This document shows positions 50,487 to 62,802 of a stretch of 64,000 nucleotides of DNA, piece by piece. The DNA comes from Hydractinia symbiolongicarpus (lineage: Eukaryota > Cnidaria > Hydrozoa > Anthoathecata > Hydractiniidae), in the NCBI RefSeq assembly GCF_029227915.1, contig NC_079879.1, positions 11,534,001-11,598,000 on the forward strand, read 5' to 3'. The translations under genes and the position numbers were made by a program. Each line of letters starts with the position of its first letter. The stretch's first letter is position 1. The notes beneath the pieces are model-generated. The model made no database searches. It saw only the letters and a program-made list of their open reading frames with translations, and was not told the origin of the DNA.

Positions 50487-51548
50487 TTAACTTTCGGAGT
50501 CGAGTTCCAAATGTACGTATGGAGTGGTTCCTCGGGAATCTGCGTGACACCTCACATGGTGAAAAAAATTCATTCTTTTAGCTAAATGTTCCCGACCCCC
50601 AACCGAATCGAAAAATTTCGAAATTGACGAATACCGTAGAGATGATACATACCTTAAACTCAGGGACCTAGAAATAGTGTGAGTTTATTTATCTGTAACC
50701 TGATCAACATTGCGTACAGAGGCCATAATGCACGTGTTTTTATTGCTTATGGTGTTTATTCATTTGCTCGTGCTGCGCATGTGCGGGAATTACTGAACAC
50801 CTCGATGACACAGATAAACTGGGGAAGCGCTCAGAAATTAAAACTGGAATGACCGTGGTTACAAAATCGCTTCAGTGTAATCAAAATAAAAGTAGGACTG
50901 TTCGTATTCTATCTACTTTGAGGAGACATCTCGGGTGAAAAAAAGATGATCATCAAACAAACAATCCGTAAAGAGATACTGGAGTTACTTCTTGCTGCTC
51001 GACAATGATGACTATACAGAGATTTTTAGGCAACAAATCCGTTAATTCAACAATTCTCTCAATGCACTCTTGCCTGCATAGCTTGTTAGTATTTGCTTAA
51101 GATTGCACCTTAATTATCAGGAAGCGCGAACTTAGTACGACAAAGATGACTGTACTACAAGGCTTTTACTCATAAGAACGCTCAACATACCAAGATACTT
51201 CATCAAACGTTCTTGACTTTCCCGATTTGAATTTTCAAAATGTTCTTAAATTGTTTTTAACTTTCTCCTTATTTTGCAAATTTTGAACTTTAGAGCAGAA
51301 TTTCAGTGCAACGATAAAAGAAGCTGTAACCTTCTCTGAAAACACGGGTATGCTTAGGGAAGACGTACTTTTCAAGACCTGGCCTGTCAAACGTTTGCGC
51401 AATGCAAGTTTTCCGATGAAAAACTGCAACGGGTGCTTGTCTGGACCGAGAAAACTGAGTCTACGATGTCCGCGCAGTACCGACGCATTCATAATGATAC
51501 TCAGTGCTTCCCAGTATTGAAAAGGCCTTTAATCTTCTCAACATGATC
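50487..51548. repeat. Unit 58, L, 1062 bp
   Basis: Head A; GAGTTTATTTATC near 50687 gives a stop in the minus-strand frame. Private CCTGATCAAC and AATGCACGTG. AGAGCAG; tail II with TTGAAAAGG. Confidence 0.95.
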
Positions 51549-52291
51549 TTAACTTTCGTAGTCGAGTTCCAAATGTACGTATGGAGTGGTTCCTCGGGAT
51601 TCTGCGTGACACCTCACATGGTGAAAAAAATTCAATCTTTTAGCTAAATGTTCCCGACCCCCAACCGAATCGAAAAATAACGAAATTGACGAATACCGTA
51701 GAGATGATACATACCTTAAACTCAGGGACCTAGAAATAGTGTGAGTTTTTTTATCTGTAACCTGTTCAACATTGCCTACAGAGGCCATAATGTGCGTGTT
51801 TTTATTGCTTATGGTGTTGATTCATTTGCTCGTGCTGCGCATGTGCGAGAATTACTGTCATAAGAACGCTTAGCATGCCAAAATACCTCAGCACACGTTG
51901 TTAACTTTCCCGATTTAAAATTTCAAAATGTTCACAAGTTGTTTAAAACTTTATTCCTGTTTTGCCAGTTTTGAACTTTAAAGGAGAAATTCAGTGCAAC
52001 GCTAAAAGAAGCAGAAATCTTTGACCATCCTTGGGACTGCTGCAGAAGCAAGGTAAAACTTGTAAGCAGTAACCTTCTCTAGGAACACGGGTATGCTTAG
52101 GAAAGACGTGCTTTTTAAGACCTGTCCTGTGTGAGGAATGCCCAATCCAAGATTTCCGATGGAAAACTGCAACGGGTGTTTGTCTGGACTGAGAAAACTG
52201 AGTCTACGATGTCCGCGCAGTACCGACGTATTCATAATGACACTCAGTGCTTCCCAGTATTGACAAGGCCTTTAATCTTCTCAACAAGATC
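51549..52291. repeat. Unit 59, S, 743 bp
   Basis: CGTAGTCG at the marker, TTCAATC. Private GACGTATTC. Matches unit 61 closely. Confidence 0.95.
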
Positions 52292-53352
52292 TTAACTTTC
52301 GGAGTCGAGTTCCAAATGTACGTATGGAGTGGTTCCTCGGGAATCTGCGTGACACCTCACATGGTGAAAAAAAATCATTCTTTTAGCTAAATGTTCCCGA
52401 CCCCCAACCGAATCGAAAAATTTCGAAATTGACGAATACCTTAGAGATGATACATACCTTAAACTCAGGGACCTAGATATAGTGTGAGTTTTTTATCTGT
52501 AACCTGTTCAACATTGCGTACAGAGGCCATAATGCGCGTGTTTTTATTGCTTATGGTGTTTATTCATTTGCTCGTGCTGCGCATGTGCGGGAATTACTGA
52601 ACACCTCGATGACACAGATAAACTGGGGAAGCGCTCAGAAATTAAAACTGGAATGACCGTGGTTACAAAATCGCTTCAGTGTAATCAAAATAAAAGTAGG
52701 ACTGTTCGTATTCTATCTACTTTGAGGAGACATCTCGGGTGAAAAAAAGATGATCATCAAACAAACAATCCGTAAAGAGATACTGGAGTTACTTCTTGCT
52801 GCTCGACAATGATGACTATACAGAGATTTTTAGGCAACAAATCCGTTAATTCAACAATTCTCTCAATGCACTCTTGCCTGCATAGCTTGTTAGTATTTGC
52901 TTAAGATTGCACCTTAATTATCAGGAAGCGCGAACTTAGTACGACAAAGATGACTGTACTACAAGGCTTTTACTCATAAGAACGCTCAACATACCAAGAT
53001 ACTTCATCAAACGTTCTTGACTTTCCCGATTTGAATTTTCAAAATGTTCTTAAATTGTTTTTAACTTTCTCCTTATTTTGCAAATTTTGAACTTTAGAGC
53101 AGAATTTCAGTGCAACGATAAAAGAAGCTGTAACCTTCTCTGAAAACACGGGTATGCTTAGGGAAGACGTACTTTTCAAGACCTGGCCTGTCAAACGTTT
53201 GCGCAATGCAAGTTTTCCGATGAAAAACTGCAACGGGTGCTTGTCTGGACCGAGAAAACTGAGTCTACGATGTCCGCGCAGTACCGACGCATTCATAATG
53301 ATACTCAGTGCTTCCCAGTATTGAAAAGGCCTTTAATCTTCTCAACATGATC
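52292..53352. repeat. Unit 60, L, 1061 bp
   Basis: AAAAAAAATCATTC, ACCTTAGAG, GATATAG in a class A head; one T lost at about 52490. AGAGCAG; tail II with TTGAAAAGG. Confidence 0.95.
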
Positions 53353-54095
53353 TTAACTTTCGTAGTCGAGTTCCAAATGTACGTATGGAGTGGTTCCTCG
53401 GGATTCTGCGTGACACCTCACATGGTGAAAAAAATTCAATCTTTTAGCTAAATGTTCCCGACCCCCAACCGAATCGAAAAATAACGAAATTGACGAATAC
53501 CGTAGAGATGATACATACCTTAAACTCAGGGACCTAGAAATAGTGTGAGTTTTTTTATCTGTAACCTGTTCAACATTGCCTACAGAGGCCATAATGTGCG
53601 TGTTTTTATTGCTTATGGTGTTGATTCATTTGCTCGTGCTGCGCATGTGCGAGAATTACTGTCATAAGAACGCTTAGCATGCCAAAATACCTCAGCACAC
53701 GTTGTTAACTTTCCCGATTTAAAATTTCAAAATGTTCACAAGTTGTTTAAAACTTTATTCCTGTTTTGCCAGTTTTGAACTTTAAAGGAGAAATTCAGTG
53801 CAACGCTAAAAGAAGCAGAAATCTTTGACCATCCTTGGGACTGCTGCAGAAGCAAGGTAAAACTTGTAAGCAGTAACCTTCTCTAGGAACACGGGTATGC
53901 TTAGGAAAGACGTGCTTTTTAAGACCTGTCCTGTGTGAGGAATGCCCAATCTAAGATTTCCGATGGAAAACTGCAACGGGTGTTTGTCTGGACTGAGAAA
54001 ACTGAGTCTACGATGTCCGCGCAGTACCGACGCATTCATAATGACACTCAGTGCTTCCCAGTATTGACAAGGCCTTTAATCTTCTCAACAAGATC
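53353..54095. repeat. Unit 61, S, 743 bp
   Basis: Duplicate of unit 59 at 1804 bp. Private AATCTAAG. Confidence 0.95.
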
Positions 54096-55156
54096 TTAAC
54101 TTTCGGAGTCGAGTTCCAAATGTACGTATGGAGTGGTTCCTCGGGAATCTGCGTGACACCTCACATGGTGAAAAAAAATCATTCTTTTAGCTAAATGTTC
54201 CCGACCCCCAACCGAATCGAAAAATTTCGAAATTGACGAATACCTTAGAGATGATACATACCTTAAACTCAGGGACCTAGAAATAGTGTGAGTTTTTTAT
54301 CTGTAACCTGTTCAACATTGCGTACAGAGGCCATAATGCGCGTGTTTTTATTGCTTATGGTGTTTATTCATTTGCTCGTGCTGCGCATGTGCGGGAATTA
54401 CTGAACACCTCGATGACACAGATAAACTGGGGAAGCGCTCAGAAATTAAAACTGGAATGACCGTGGTTACAAAATCGCTTCAGTGTAATCAAAATAAAAG
54501 TAGGACTGTTCGTATTCTATCTACTTTGAGGAGACATCTCGGGTGAAAAAAAGATGATCATCAAACAAACAATCCGTAAAGAGATACTGGAGTTACTTCT
54601 TGCTGCTCGAAAATGATGACTATACAGACATTTTTAGGCAACAAATCCGTTAATTCAACAATTCTCTCAATGCACTCTTGCCTGCATAGCTTGTTAGTAT
54701 TTGCTTAAGATTGCACCTTAATTATCAGGAAGCGCGAACTTAGTACGACAAAGATGACTGTACTACAAGGCTTTTACTCATAAGAACGCTCAACATACCA
54801 AGATACTTCATCAAACGTTCTTGACTTTCCCGATTTGAATTTTCAAAATGTTCTTAAATTGTTTTTAACTTTCTCCTTATTTTGCAAATTTTGAACTTTA
54901 GAGGAGAATTTCAGTGCAACGATAAAAGGAGCTGTAACCTTCTCTGAAAACACGGGTATGCTTAGGGAAGACGTACTTTTCAAGACCTTGCCTGTCAAAC
55001 GTTTGCGCAATGCAAGTTTTCCGATGAAAAACTGCAACGGGTGCTTGTCTGGACCGAGAAAACTGAGTCTACGATGTCCGCGCAGTACCGACGCATTCAT
55101 AATGATACTCAGTGCTTCCCAGTATTGACAAGGCCTTTAATCTTCTCAACATGATC
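54096..55156. repeat. Unit 62, L, 1061 bp
   Basis: Head duplicates unit 60 including the lost T, but GAAATAG. Private CTCGAAAATG, AAAGGAGC and ACCTTGCC. Tail II, ends ACATG. Confidence 0.95.
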
Positions 55157-55899
55157 TTAACTTTCGGAGTCGAGTTCCAAATGTACGTATGGAGTGGTTC
55201 CTCGGGATTCTGCGTGATACCTCACATGGTGAAAAAATTTCAATCTTTTAGCTAAATGTTCCCGACCCCCAACCGAATCGAAAAATAACGAAATTGACGA
55301 ATACCGTAGAGATGATACATACCTTAAACTCAGAGATCTAGAAATAGTGTGAGTTTTTTTATCTGTAACCTGTTCAACATTGCCTACAGAGGCCATAATG
55401 TGCGTGTTTTTATTGCTTATGGTGTTGATTCATTTGCTCGTGCTGCGCATGTGCGAGAATTACTGTCATAAGAACGCTTAGCATGCCAAAATACCTCAGC
55501 ACACGTTGTTAACTTTCCCGATTTAAAATTTCAAAATGTTCACAAGTTGTTTAAAACTTTATCCCTGTTTTGCCAGTTTTGAACTTTAAAGGAGAAATTC
55601 AGTGCAACGCTAAAAGAAGCAGAAATCTTTGACCATCCTTGGGACTGCTGCAGAAGCAAGGTAAAACTTGTAAGCAGTAACCTTCTCTAGGAACACGGGT
55701 ATGCTTAGGAAAGACGTGCTTTTTAAGACCTGTCCTGTGTGAGGAATGCCCAATCCAAGATTTCCGATGGAAAACTGCAACGGGTGTTTGTCTGGACTGA
55801 GAAAACTGAGTCTACGATGTCCGCGCAGTCCCGACGCATTCATAATGATACTCAGTGCTTCCCAGTATTGACAAGGCCTTTAATCTTCTCAACAAGATC
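55157..55899. repeat. Unit 63, S, 743 bp
   Basis: Private GTGATACCTC, AGAGATCTAG, TTATCCCTG and GCAGTCCCGAC. AAAAAATTTCAATC in the head. Ends ACAAG. Confidence 0.95.
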
Positions 55900-56962
55900 T
55901 TAACTTTCGGAGTCGAGTTCCAAATGTACGTATGGAGTGGTTCCTCGGGAATCTGCGTGACACCTCACATGGTGAAAAAAATTTCATTCTTTTAGCTAAA
56001 TGTTCCCGACCCCCAACCGAATCGAAAAATTTCGAAATTGACGAATACCGTAGAGATGATACATACCTTAAACTCAGGGACCTAGAAATAGTGTGAGTTT
56101 TTTTATCTGTAACCTGTTCAACATTGCGTACAGAGGCCATAATGCGCGTGTTTTTATTGCTTATGGTGTTTATTCATTTGCTCGTGCTGCGCATGTGCGG
56201 GAATTACTGAACACCTCGATGACACAGATAAACTGGGGAAGCGCTCAGAAATTAAAACTGGAATGACCGTGGTTACAAAATCGCTTCAGTGTAATCAAAA
56301 TAAAAGTAGGACTGTTCGTATTCTATCTACTTTGAGGAGACATCTCGGGTGAAAAAAAGATGATCATCAAACAAACAATCCGTAAAGAGATACTGGAGTT
56401 ACTTCTTGCTGCTCGACAATGATGACTATACAGAGATTTTTAGGCAACAAATCCGTTAATTCAACAATTCTCTCAATGCACTCTTGCCTGCATAGCTTGT
56501 TAGTATTTGCTTAAGATTGCACCTTAATTATCAGGAAGCGCGAACTTAGTACGACAAAGATGACTGTACTACAAGGCTTTTACTCATAAGAACGCTCAAC
56601 ATACGAAGATACTTCATCAAACGTTCTTGACTTTCCCGATTTGAATTTTCAAAATGTTCTTAAATTGTTTTTAACTTTCTCCTTATTTTGCAAATTTTGA
56701 ACTTTAGAGGAGAATTTCAGTGCAACGATAAAAGAAGCTGTAACCTTCTCTGAAAACACGGGTATGCTTAGGGAAGACGTACTTTTCAAGACCTGGCCTG
56801 TCAAACGTTTGCGCAATGCAAGTTTTCCGATGAAAAACTGCAACGGGTGCTTGTCTGGACCGAAAAAACTGAGTCTACGATGTCCGCGCAGTACCGACGC
56901 ATTCATAATGATACTCAGTGCTTCCCAGTATTGACAAGGCCTTTAATCTTCTCAACATGATC
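55900..56962. repeat. Unit 64, L, 1063 bp
   Basis: One extra base in the A/T run near 55981 shifts the minus-strand frame. ACATACGAAG; private CCGAAAAAAC. Tail II. Confidence 0.95.
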
Positions 56963-57705
56963 TTAACTTTCGGAGTCGAGTTCCAAATGTACGTATGGAG
57001 TGGTTCCTCGGGATTCTGCGTGACCCTTCACATGGTGAAAAAAATTCATTCTTTTAGCTAAATGTTCCCGACCCCCAACCGAATCGAAAAATAACGAAAT
57101 TGACGAATACCGTAGAGATGATACATACCTTAAACTCAGGGATCTAGAAATAGTGTGAGTTTTTTTATCTGTAACCTGTTCAACATTGCCTACAGAGGCC
57201 ATAATGTGCGTGTTTTTATTGCTTATGGTGTTGATTCATTTGCTCGTGCTGCGCATGTGCGAGAATTACTGTCATAAGAACGCTTAGCATGCCAAAATAC
57301 CTCAGCACACGTTGTTAACTTTCCCGATTTAAAATTTCAAAATGTTCACAAGTTGTTTAAAACTTTATTCCTGTTTTGCCAGTTTTGAACTTTAAAGGAG
57401 AAATTCAGTGCAACGCTAAAAGAAGCAGAAATCTTTGACCATCCTTGGGACTGCTGCAGAAGCAAGGTAAAACTTGTAAGCAGTAACCTTCTCTAGGAAC
57501 ACGGGTATGCTTAGGAAAGACGTGCTTTTTAAGACCTGTCCTGTGTGAGGAATGCCCAATCCAAGATTTCCAATGGAAAACTGCAACGGGTGTTTGTCTG
57601 GACTGAGAAAACTGAGTCTACGATGTCCGCGCAGTACCGACGCATTCATAATGACACTCAGTGCTTCCCAGTATTGACAAGGCTTTTAATCTTCTCAACA
57701 AGATC
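56963..57705. repeat. Unit 65, S, 743 bp
   Basis: Head T; private GTGACCCTTCAC, GGGATCTAG, TTTCCAATGG and AAGGCTTTT. Confidence 0.95.
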
Positions 57706-58767
57706 TTAACTTTCGGAGTCGAGTTCCAAATGTACGTATGGAGTGGTTCCTCGGGAATCTGCGTGACACCTCACATGGTGAAAAAAATTCATTCTTTTAG
57801 CTAAATGTTCCCGACCCCCAACCGAATCGAAAAATTTCGAAATTGACGAATACCGTAGAGATGATACATACCTTAAACTCAGGGACCTAGAAATAGTGTG
57901 AGTTTTTTTATCTGTAACCTGTTCAACATTGCGTACAGAGGCCATAATGCGCGTGTTTTTATTGCTTATGGTGTTTATTCATTTGCTCGTGCTGCGCATG
58001 TGCGGGAATTACTGAACACCTCGATGACACAGATAAACTGGGGAAGCGCTCAGAAATTAAAACTGGAATGACCGTGGTTACAAAATCGCTTCAGTGTAAT
58101 CAAAATAAAAGTAGGACTGTTCGTATTCTATCTACTTTGAGGAGACATCTCGGGTGAAAAAAAGATGATCATCAAACAAACAATCCGTAAAGAGATACTG
58201 GAGTTACTTCTTGCTGCTCGACAATGATGACTATACAGAGATTTTTAGGCAACAAATCCGTTAATTCAACAATTCTCTCAATGCACTCTTGCCTGCATAG
58301 CTTGTTAGTATTTGCTTAAGATTGCACCTTAATTATCAGGAAGCGCGAACTTAGTACGACAAAGATGACTGTACTACAAGGCTTTTACTCATAAGAACGC
58401 TCAACAAACCAACATACTTCATCAAACGTTCTTGACTTTCCCGATTTGAATTTTCAAAATGTTCTTAAATTGTTTTTAACTTTCTCCTTATTTTGCAAAT
58501 TTTGAACTTTAGAGGATAATTTCAGTGCAACGATAAAAGAAGCTGTAACCTTCTCTGAAAACACGGGTATGCTTAGGGAAGACGTACTTTTCAAGACCTG
58601 GCCTGTCAAACGTTTGCGCAATGCAAGTTTTCCGATGAAAAACTGCAACAGGTGCTTGTCTGGACCGAGAAAACTGAGTCTACGATGTCCGCGCAGTACC
58701 GACGCATTCATAATGATACTCAGTGCTTCCCAGTATTGACAAGGCCTTTAATCTTCTCAACATGATC
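57706..58767. repeat. Unit 66, L, 1062 bp
   Basis: Consensus head A; CAAACCAACATAC, AGGATAA and AACAGGTGC as in units 49 and 50. Tail II. Confidence 0.95.
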
Positions 58768-59510
58768 TTAACTTTCGGAGTCGAGTTCCAAATGTACGTA
58801 TGGAGTGGTTCCTCGGGATTCTGCGTGACACCTCACATGGTGAAAAAAATTCATTCTTTTAGCTAAATGTTCCCGACCCCCAACCGAATCGAAAAATAAC
58901 GAAATTGACGAATACCGTAGAGATGATACATACCTTAAACTCAGGGACCTAGAAATAGTGTGAGTTTTTTTATCTGTAACCTGTTCAACATTGCCTACAG
59001 AGGCCATAATGTGCGTGTTTTTATTGCTTATGGTGTTGATTCATTTGCTCGTGCTGCGCATGTGCGAGAATTACTGTCATAAGAACGCTTAGCATGCCAA
59101 AATACCTCAGCACACGTTGTTAACTTTCCCGATTTAAAATTTCAAAATGTTCACAAGTTGTTTAAAACTTTATTCCGGTTTTGCCAGTTTTGAACTTTAA
59201 AGGAGAAATTCAGTGCAACGCTAAAAGAAGCAGAAATCTTTGACCATCCTTGGGACTGCTGCAGAAGCCAAGTAAAACTTGTAAGCAGTAACCTTCTCTA
59301 GGAACACGGGTATGCTTAGGAAAGACGTGCTTTTTAAGACCTGTCCTGTGTGAGGAATGCCCAATCCAAGATTTCCGATGGAAAACTGCAACGGGTGTTT
59401 GTCTGGACTGAGAAAACTGAGTCTACGATGTCCGCGCAGTACCGACGCATTCATAATGACACTCAGTGCTTCCCAGTATTGACAAGGCCTTTAATCTTCT
59501 CAACAAGATC
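58768..59510. repeat. Unit 67, S, 743 bp
   Basis: Head T; TTCCGGTTTTG and GCCAAGTAAAAC as in unit 51. Confidence 0.95.
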
Positions 59511-60253
59511 TTAACTTTCGGAGTCGAGTTCCAAATGTACGTATGGAGTGGTTCCTCGGGATTCTGCGTGACACCTCACATGGTGAAAAAAATTCATTCT
59601 TTTAGCTAAATGTTCCCGACCCCCAACCGAATCGAAAAATAACAAAATTGACGAATGCCGTAGAGATGATACATACCTTAAACTCAGGGACCTAGATATA
59701 GTGTGAGTTTTTTTATCTGTAACCTGTTCAACATTGCCTACAGAGGCCATAATGTGCGTGTTTTTATTGCTTATGGTGTTGATTCATTTGCTCGTGCTGC
59801 GCAAGTGCGAGAATTACTGTCATAAGAACGCTTAGCATGCCAAAATACCTCAGCACACGTTGTTAACTTTCCCGATTTAAAATTTCAAAATGTTCACAAG
59901 TTGTTTAAAACTTTATTCCTGTTTTGCCAGTTTTGAACTTTAAAGGAGAAATTCAGTGCAACGCTAAAAGAAGCAGAAATCTTTGACCATCCTTGGGACT
60001 GCTGCAGAAGCAAGGTAAAACTTGTAAGCAGTAACCTTCTCTAGGAACACGGGTATGCTTAGGAAAGACGTGCTTTTTAAGACCTGTCCTGTGTGAGGAA
60101 TGCCCAATCCAAGATTTCCGATGGAAAACTGCAACGGGTGTTTGTCTGGACTGAGAAAACTGAGTCTACGATGTCCGCGCAGTACCGACGCATTCATAAT
60201 GACACTCAGTGCTTCCCAGTATTGACAAGGCCTTTAATCTTCTCAACAAGATC
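59511..60253. repeat. Unit 68, S, 743 bp
   Basis: AACAAAATTG, GAATGCCG, GATATAG, GCGCAAGTGCG. I found no difference from unit 52. Confidence 0.95.
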
Positions 60254-61315
60254 TTAACTTTCGGAGTCGAGTTCCAAATGTACGTATGGAGTGGTTCCTC
60301 GGGAATCTGCGTGACACCTCACATGGTGAAAAAAATTCATTCTTTTAGCTAAATGTTCCCGACCCCCAACCGAATCGAAAAATTTCGAAATTGACGAATA
60401 CCGTAGAGATGATACATACCTTAAACTCAGGGACCTAGAAATAGTGTGAGTTTTTTTATCTGTAACCTGTTCAACATTGCGTACAGAGGCCATAATGCGC
60501 GTGTTTTTATTGCTTATGGTGTTTATTCATTTGCTCGTGCTGCGCATGTGCGGGAATTACTGAACACCTCGATGACACAGATAAACTGGGGAAGCGCTCA
60601 GAAATTAAAACTGGAATGACCGTGGTTACAAAATCGCTTCAGTGTAATCAAAATAAAAGTAGGACTGTTCGTATTCTATCTACTTTGAGGAGACATCTCG
60701 GGTGAAAAAAAGATGATCATCAAACAAACAATCCGTAAAGAGATACTGGAGTTACTTCTTGCTGCTCGACAATGATGACTATACAGACATTTTTAGGCAA
60801 CAAATCCGTTAATTCAACAATTCTCTCAATGCACTCTTGCCTGCATAGCTTGTTAGTATTTGCTTAAGATTGCACCTTAATTATCAGGAAGCGCGAACTT
60901 AGTACGACAAAGATGACTGTACTACAAGGCTTTTACTCATAAGAACGCTCAACATACCAAGATACTTCATCAAACGTTCTTGACTTTCCCGATTTGAATT
61001 TTCAAAATGTTCTTAAATTGTTTTTAACTTTCTCCTTATTTTGCAAATTTTGAACTTTAGAGCAGAATTTCAGTGCAACGATAAAAGAAGCTGTAACCTT
61101 CTCTGAAAACACGGGTATGCTTAGGGAAGACGTACTTTTCAAGACCTGGCCTGTCAAACGTTTGCGCAATGCAAGATTTCCGATGGAAAACTGCAACGGG
61201 TGTTTGTCTGGACTGAGAAAACTGAGTCTACGATGTCCGCGCAGTACCGAAGCATTCATAATAATACTCAGTGCTTTCCAGTATTGACAAGGCCTTTAAT
61301 CTTCTCAACAAGATC
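60254..61315. repeat. Unit 69, L, 1062 bp
   Basis: Head A; CAGACATTT, AGAGCAG as in unit 53, then tail I with AATAATAC. Private CCGAAGCATTC. Confidence 0.95.
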
Positions 61316-62058
61316 TTAACTTTCGGAGTCGAGTTCCAAATGTACGTATGGAGTGGTTCCTCGGGAATCTGCGTGACACCTCACATGGTGAAAAAAATTC
61401 ATTCTTTTAGCTAAATGTTCCCGACCCCCAACCGAATCGAAAAATTTCGAAATTGACGAATACCGTAGAGATGATACATACCTTAAACTCAGGGACCTAG
61501 AAATAGTGTGAGTTTTTTTATCTGTAACCTGTTCAACATTGCGTACAGAGGCCATAATGCGCGTGTTTTTATTGCTTATGGTGTTGATTCATTTGCTCGT
61601 GCTGCGCATGTGCGAGAAATACTGTCATAAGAACGCTTAGCATGCCAAAATACCTCAGCACACGTTGTTAACTTTCCCGATTTAAAATTTCAAAATGTTC
61701 ACAAGTTGTTTAAAACTTTATTTCTGTTTTGCCAGATTTGAACTTTAAAGGAGAAATTCAGTGCAACGCTAAAAGAAGCAGAAATCTTTGACCATCCTTG
61801 GGACTGCTGCAGAAGTCAAGTAAAACTTGTAAGCAGTAACCTTCTCTAGGAACACGGGTATGCTTAGGAAAGACGTGCTTTTTAAGACCTGTCCTGTGTG
61901 AGGAATGCCCAATCCAAGATTTCCGATGGAAAACTGCAACGGGTGTTTGTCTGGACTGAGAAAACTGAGTCTACGATGTCAGCGCAGTACCGACGCATTC
62001 ATAATGACACTCAGTGCTTCCCAGTATTGACAAGGCCTTTAATCTTCTCAACAAGATC
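61316..62058. repeat. Unit 70, S, 743 bp, hybrid head
   Basis: Class A start with GTTGATTC and GAGAAATACTG end, as unit 56. Private GTCAAGTAAAAC and GTCAGCGCAG. Confidence 0.95.
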
Positions 62059-62802
62059 TTAACTTTCGGAGTCGAGTTCCAAATTGTTCGTATGGAGTGG
62101 TTCCTCGGGATTCTGCGTGACACCTCACATGGTGAAAAAAATTCATTCTTTTAGCTAAATGTTCCCGACCCCCAACCGAATCGAAAAATAACGAAATTGA
62201 CGAATACCGTAGAGATGATACATACCTTAAACTCAGGGACCTAGATATAGTGTGAGTTTTTTTATCTGTAACCTGTTCAACATTGCCTACAGAGGCCATA
62301 ATGTGCGTGTTTTTATTGCTTATGGTGTTGATTCATTTGCTCGTGCTGCGCATGTGCGAGAATTACTGTCATAAGAACGCTTAGTATGCCAAAATACCTC
62401 AGCACACGTTGTTAACTTTCCCGATTTCAAATTTCAAAATGTTCACAAGTTGTTTAAAACTTTATTCCTGTTTTGCCAGTTTTGAACTTTAAAGGAGAAA
62501 TTCAGTGCAACGCTAAAAGAAGCAGAAATCTTTGACCATCCTTGGGACTGCTGCAGAAGCAAGGTAAAACTTGTAAGCAGTAACCTTCTCTAGGAACACG
62601 GGTATGCTTAGGAAAGACGTGCTTTTTAAGACCTGTCCTGTGTGAGGAATGCCCAATCCAAGATTTCCGATGGAAAACTGCAACGGGTGTTTGTCTGGAC
62701 TGAGAAAACTGAGTCTACGATGTCCGCCCAGTACCGACGCATTCATAATGACACTCAGTGCTTCCCAGTATTGACAAGGCCTTTAATCTTCTCAACAAGA
62801 TC
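62059..62802. repeat. Unit 71, S, 744 bp
   Basis: AAATTGTTCG near 62084 has one added base and adjacent substitutions, replacing the TACGTA palindrome. CTTAGTATGCC; private CCGCCCAG. Confidence 0.95.

Larger units (their letters stand above)
51290..54900. repeat. Recent tandem duplication of an 1804-bp dimer
   Basis: Two successive dimers share AGAGCAG, TTGAAAAGG, CGTAGTCG, AAAAAAAATCATTC, ACCTTAGAG and the same one-base loss in a T-run. The spacing is 1804 rather than 1805 because the deletion was copied with the rest. TTGAAAAGG and CGTAG reappear at the right edge near 63835-63875, suggesting a third copy starting there. Confidence 0.85.
58372..61072. repeat. Dispersed segmental copy, partner of 44.3-47.0 kb
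   Basis: Same ordered private variants as the upstream partner. It differs by AACGAAATTG in place of AACGACATTG in its first S unit and by a tail I in its last L unit, so the matching tract ends inside that L unit. Confidence 0.85.
61316..62802. repeat. S-S pair, partner of 49001-50486
   Basis: Shares the ordered variants of the upstream pair. Private changes include GTCAAGTAAAAC, GTCAGCGCAG and the single-base insertion near 62084. Confidence 0.85.
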
